A stretch of 33,194 bases of DNA from Clostridia bacterium (GTDB taxonomy: Bacteria > Bacillota > Clostridia > Christensenellales > DTU072): the NCBI GenBank assembly GCA_016297005.1, contig JAEDHK010000014.1, positions 1-33,194 on the forward strand. Direction: 5' to 3'. A program made the position numbers and the translations under genes. The notes under the pieces were generated by a model. It was not told where the DNA came from. It did no database searches and was given only the letters and a program-made list of their open reading frames with translations. This document shows positions 30,882 through 33,194 of the stretch, piece by piece (within the stretch, counting starts at the first letter, position 1; the number at the start of each line of letters is the position of its first letter).

Positions 30882-31204
30882 ATTCACCCAAAGACGCAGC
30901 ACCCTTGCTCCATTCGGACCAAGGTTGGCAATACCAAATGAAGGAATACCGGCGGATGCTGAAAGAGCACAACGTAACACAAAGTATGTCCCGAAAAGGG
31001 AACTGTTTAGACAACAGCTGTATGGAAAACTTCTTCGGGAGATTAAAAGTGGAGATGTTCTTCGAAGAAAAGTTCGAAAGCGTTAACGCTTTCATTGATG
31101 AACTGGAAGAATACATTTACTATTACAACAACAAGAGAATATCTCTCAAATTAAAAGGAATGAGTCCGGTTCAATACCGAACTCATTACCAGATAATTAA
31201 TTAA
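30845..31204 (+). pseudogene. IS3-family transposase remnant B (IS150-like)
   Basis: The final part of a second IS3 OrfB, different from remnant A. LLHSDQGWQYQMKEYRRMLK holds the second catalytic Asp and GNCLDNSCMENFFGRLKVEM the final Glu; it ends YYNNKRISLKLKGMSPVQYR. The first Asp and everything before it are absent; the first 19 codons are unrelated sequence. The downstream stretch TGTCCAACTTTTGGGGTGCA ending CTTCA (31212-31236) looks like the right terminal repeat; a poor match (AAAGTGTACC, near 30783) may be the left end, so this could be an internally deleted copy. Confidence 0.85.
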
Positions 31205-31297
31205 ATTTTTTTGTCCAACTTTTGGGGTGCACTTCACTTTGGTTTATCCGGGTTTGAATTTATTTTACTATTTCTCCGGCGCGCCGTCTTTTCGTGA

Positions 31298-31335
31298 AAA
31301 AATAACGGCGCGGGTCAATCCGCGCCGTTTCTTTT
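31298..31335. terminator. Bidirectional terminator after the MBG-repeat protein
   Basis: AACGGCGCGG (31304-31313) and CCGCGCCGTT (31320-31329) form a perfect 10-bp stem. A-rich sequence on the left and T-rich sequence on the right make it work both ways, mainly for the leftward gene that ends at 31349. Confidence 0.92.
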
Positions 31336-31348
31336 TAACGGACGAGTC

Positions 31349-33194
31349 TTATTTTTGTTCGCAGACGGCTTTTGCCTTGTCTACGATTTCGTATACTTCG
31401 TCGTCACTACGGAAACTTTCGTCGATGATCACGCTGTACCATTCTCCGTTCCTCGGGAAACGCGAACGCATAACCTGCGGATGTTTTGCCATTATCTCGG
31501 CAGCGTGTTCCGCGTTGGTCTTGACGAGTAAGAACATCTTTCCGCCTTCGAGTTCGTATACGTATACGAAACATACCCTGCCCGTTCTGCCGTTGCTCTG
31601 CACGCCGTTCAGAACGTAATGGTTATCCGAGAGCGGCAGATTGGTTTTGGTGTAATTCGGGTGATTGTTTACTTCAACGCTATCTCCGAATTTTGCCTTC
31701 AGGTGGTCGGCGATCTTCTTTTTTGACATATCGAGTTTATGCGAACTCGCTTTAGCCATACCCATTACGACTTTAAGATCCGCGTCCATTTCCACGTTCG
31801 GCTGATTCATCGTCTCAAAGTTCGCTCCGTCGGCAAGGGCAGCCAGCATATCGTTACGCGCGTCGTCCTCCGAAGTGTCTTCCAATTCCTCCTCGGGTTC
31901 GCGTTTTCTGCGCAGGTACAGATATGCGTCGTACGCTCCGCAGATAACGTCGAGTATTGCGAGTACGATTACCGCAGTGACTTGCGCCTGCGGGAATGCC
32001 GCGGCAAGCACGAAGGGCGCAAACGCATAGTAGGTTCTGATTTCTCTGTTATCCTTCCTGTCTTTGTTGATTTTGTAAATGGCAAGCAGGATTTCGAGAA
32101 GCAACAGTATCGAAAGGAGTATTATCAACCAGAGCAACGAAGACGCGTCGTCTCTTTCGGATACGAACGAGAATTCCCCGATTCTGTCGGTCGTGAACAC
32201 TACGTAATCCCCTTCTATCGTATATTCGGTTTCTTGCAGGTTTTCACCGTTTTCCGAAGATATGATACGGAATTCTTTTACTCTGAGCGTTTCGGGCAAA
32301 AGCAGTTTTACCGTCAGAGTTCCGTCGGGTTGTACGACGACTCCGTCGCTCTTCAAAGTAACTTCGTACGCTTTTTCGATTACTTCGTTCTTCTTGATAA
32401 AATTGTTCACGGATTCTTTAGTCGTGATTTCTTCGACTACCAGTTCGAAGTTGGGATCGAGTCCGTTGTCGCTTTCGATAATCGCGTCGGGTTTGTCGGT
32501 ATCGTTACCCTGCACGCTTTCGCTCATACCCGCGCTGAGAACGGTAAGCGTAGCAGTCTTATTCGCAATCGCTTCGTAATTATCCGCGTCTCCCGTAAAG
32601 ATTGCGGTAACCGTGTAAACTCCGGGTTCGGTCTTTCCGTTTCCTTCGTATCTTACGGTCACGCCTTCGGGCAGCGTTCCGCCGATAACGATATTCTGCG
32701 CGTTGCCGTCCGCTTTTATGGACTTGTCGGCAAACGTAACGTTGCTCATATCGTATACCGCTTTGTTAATAGTGAACGTGAACTCTACGTCAGCCGTCGT
32801 GTTATCCGCCCATTCGTAGTTTACTTTGTCGTTAAGCGCAACGGTAACCGTCTGGCTTCCTGCAAGCGTTCTCGTGTTATTGCTTACCGTGTAAGCGTCG
32901 TTTGCCGCAACCGTATAGGTCTTTTCCGTGCCGTCGTAGGTAAATACCGTGGTATCCGCAACGGGTTTCGCAACTTTAACCGTAGCGATTACAAAAGACT
33001 TCGTATCGATCAGAGCGGTGTAGTTGTCCGTTCCTTCGACCGTCGCTTTTACCCAGTACGTTCCCGCGTTTACGGGTTTAACGTTGCTGTAAGTTCCGTC
33101 TTGCGCGGTCGCATAGGTGAATACTACCGTACCGAATTTAGCCTCGGCGACGGGATCGGAAGCGGTGGTCCCGTAAGTCCAATCCGCCATATCG
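31349..33194 (-). CDS. MBG-repeat surface/membrane protein with C-terminal YjbR-like domain, N-terminus outside the window
   Basis: The frame is open to the right edge, so the ATG at 33190 is internal; MADWTYG is a usual phrase inside MBG (bacterial Ig-like) repeats. At least three such beta-rich repeats fill the first 220 residues (NAGTYWVKATVEGTDNYTAL, PGVYTVTAIFTGDADNYEAI). Next come a non-repeated region (about 220-345), a transmembrane helix (LLWLIILLSILLLLEILLAI), a second hydrophobic pair (FAPFVLAAAFPQAQ, VLAILDVICG), an acidic linker, and a tail whose end (GRVCFVYVYE, FLLVKTNAEHA, MRSRFPRNGEWYSVIIDE) resembles YjbR/MmcQ-type small domains. If the repeats are outside, the tail is cytoplasmic. 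No LPXTG motif is seen. Role unknown; adhesion is a guess. Confidence 0.75.
   Translation of the reverse strand, partial: DMADWTYGTTASDPVAEAKFGTVVFTYATAQDGTYSNVKPVNAGTYWVKATVEGTDNYTALIDTKSFVIATVKVAKPVADTTVFTYDGTEKTYTVAANDAYTVSNNTRTLAGSQTVTVALNDKVNYEWADNTTADVEFTFTINKAVYDMSNVTFADKSIKADGNAQNIVIGGTLPEGVTVRYEGNGKTEPGVYTVTAIFTGDADNYEAIANKTATLTVLSAGMSESVQGNDTDKPDAIIESDNGLDPNFELVVEEITTKESVNNFIKKNEVIEKAYEVTLKSDGVVVQPDGTLTVKLLLPETLRVKEFRIISSENGENLQETEYTIEGDYVVFTTDRIGEFSFVSERDDASSLLWLIILLSILLLLEILLAIYKINKDRKDNREIRTYYAFAPFVLAAAFPQAQVTAVIVLAILDVICGAYDAYLYLRRKREPEEELEDTSEDDARNDMLAALADGANFETMNQPNVEMDADLKVVMGMAKASSHKLDMSKKKIADHLKAKFGDSVEVNNHPNYTKTNLPLSDNHYVLNGVQSNGRTGRVCFVYVYELEGGKMFLLVKTNAEHAAEIMAKHPQVMRSRFPRNGEWYSVIIDESFRSDDEVYEIVDKAKAVCEQK

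Overview
The window looks like a chromosomal segment from a member of the Firmicutes, most likely an uncultured Clostridia-type bacterium. The evidence is strong Shine-Dalgarno sequences, sigma-A-type TTGACA/TATAAT promoters, a CsoR-copA pair, the secE-nusG-rplKA order, an M16 peptidase-ftsK-rimO-cinA-recA operon, and a large surface protein with MBG-type Ig repeats. I cannot name genus or species. I saw no tRNA, rRNA or CRISPR array.

Layout from left to right. (1) 1-1792: a copper-efflux operon, csoR then copA (copA runs off the left edge), with a promoter that holds two CsoR-like operators. (2) 1898-2465: a decayed IS30-family transposase. (3) 2543-3357: a monooxygenase-fold/YunG-like fusion protein with a palindrome on its -10. 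(4) 3361-4548: rplJ-rplL with an L10 leader and attenuator; rplJ starts with TTG. (5) 4593-14228: a long leftward operon, M16 peptidase-ftsK-rimO-cinA-recA-two cyclophilins, with a promoter so close to the first ATG that the mRNA should be nearly leaderless. (6) 14353-16856: rpmG-secE-nusG-rplK-rplA, rightward, ending at a strong terminator. (7) 16943-21545: an NSS-family sodium symporter, an operon of a GPH-type sugar symporter and a flavin-reductase-like protein, and a cupin. (8) 21546-22396: no intact gene, but a striking nested array of abutting hairpins next to a broken copy of the membrane segment of the surface protein at the right edge. (9) 22397-27606: a branched-chain amino-acid ABC transporter operon (livK-livH-livM-livG-livF), preceded by a previously unannotated 48-codon Ile/Leu-rich leader peptide and an intrinsic terminator, which together look like a translation-coupled attenuator. 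(10) 27914-30361: ybaK, an SGNH-like/PQ-loop-like pair and a divergent LysR regulator. (11) 30466-31236: two IS3-family transposase remnants. (12) 31349-33194: the C-terminal part of an MBG-repeat membrane protein with a YjbR-like cytoplasmic tail.

The two items most worth attention are the hairpin array at 21736-21906, whose inverted 7-bp spacers pair with each other and leave every side hairpin directly abutted (a chain of perfect four-way junctions), and the liv leader peptide/attenuator at 27327-27606. All calls rest on reading the sequence and on family knowledge; no database search was run.
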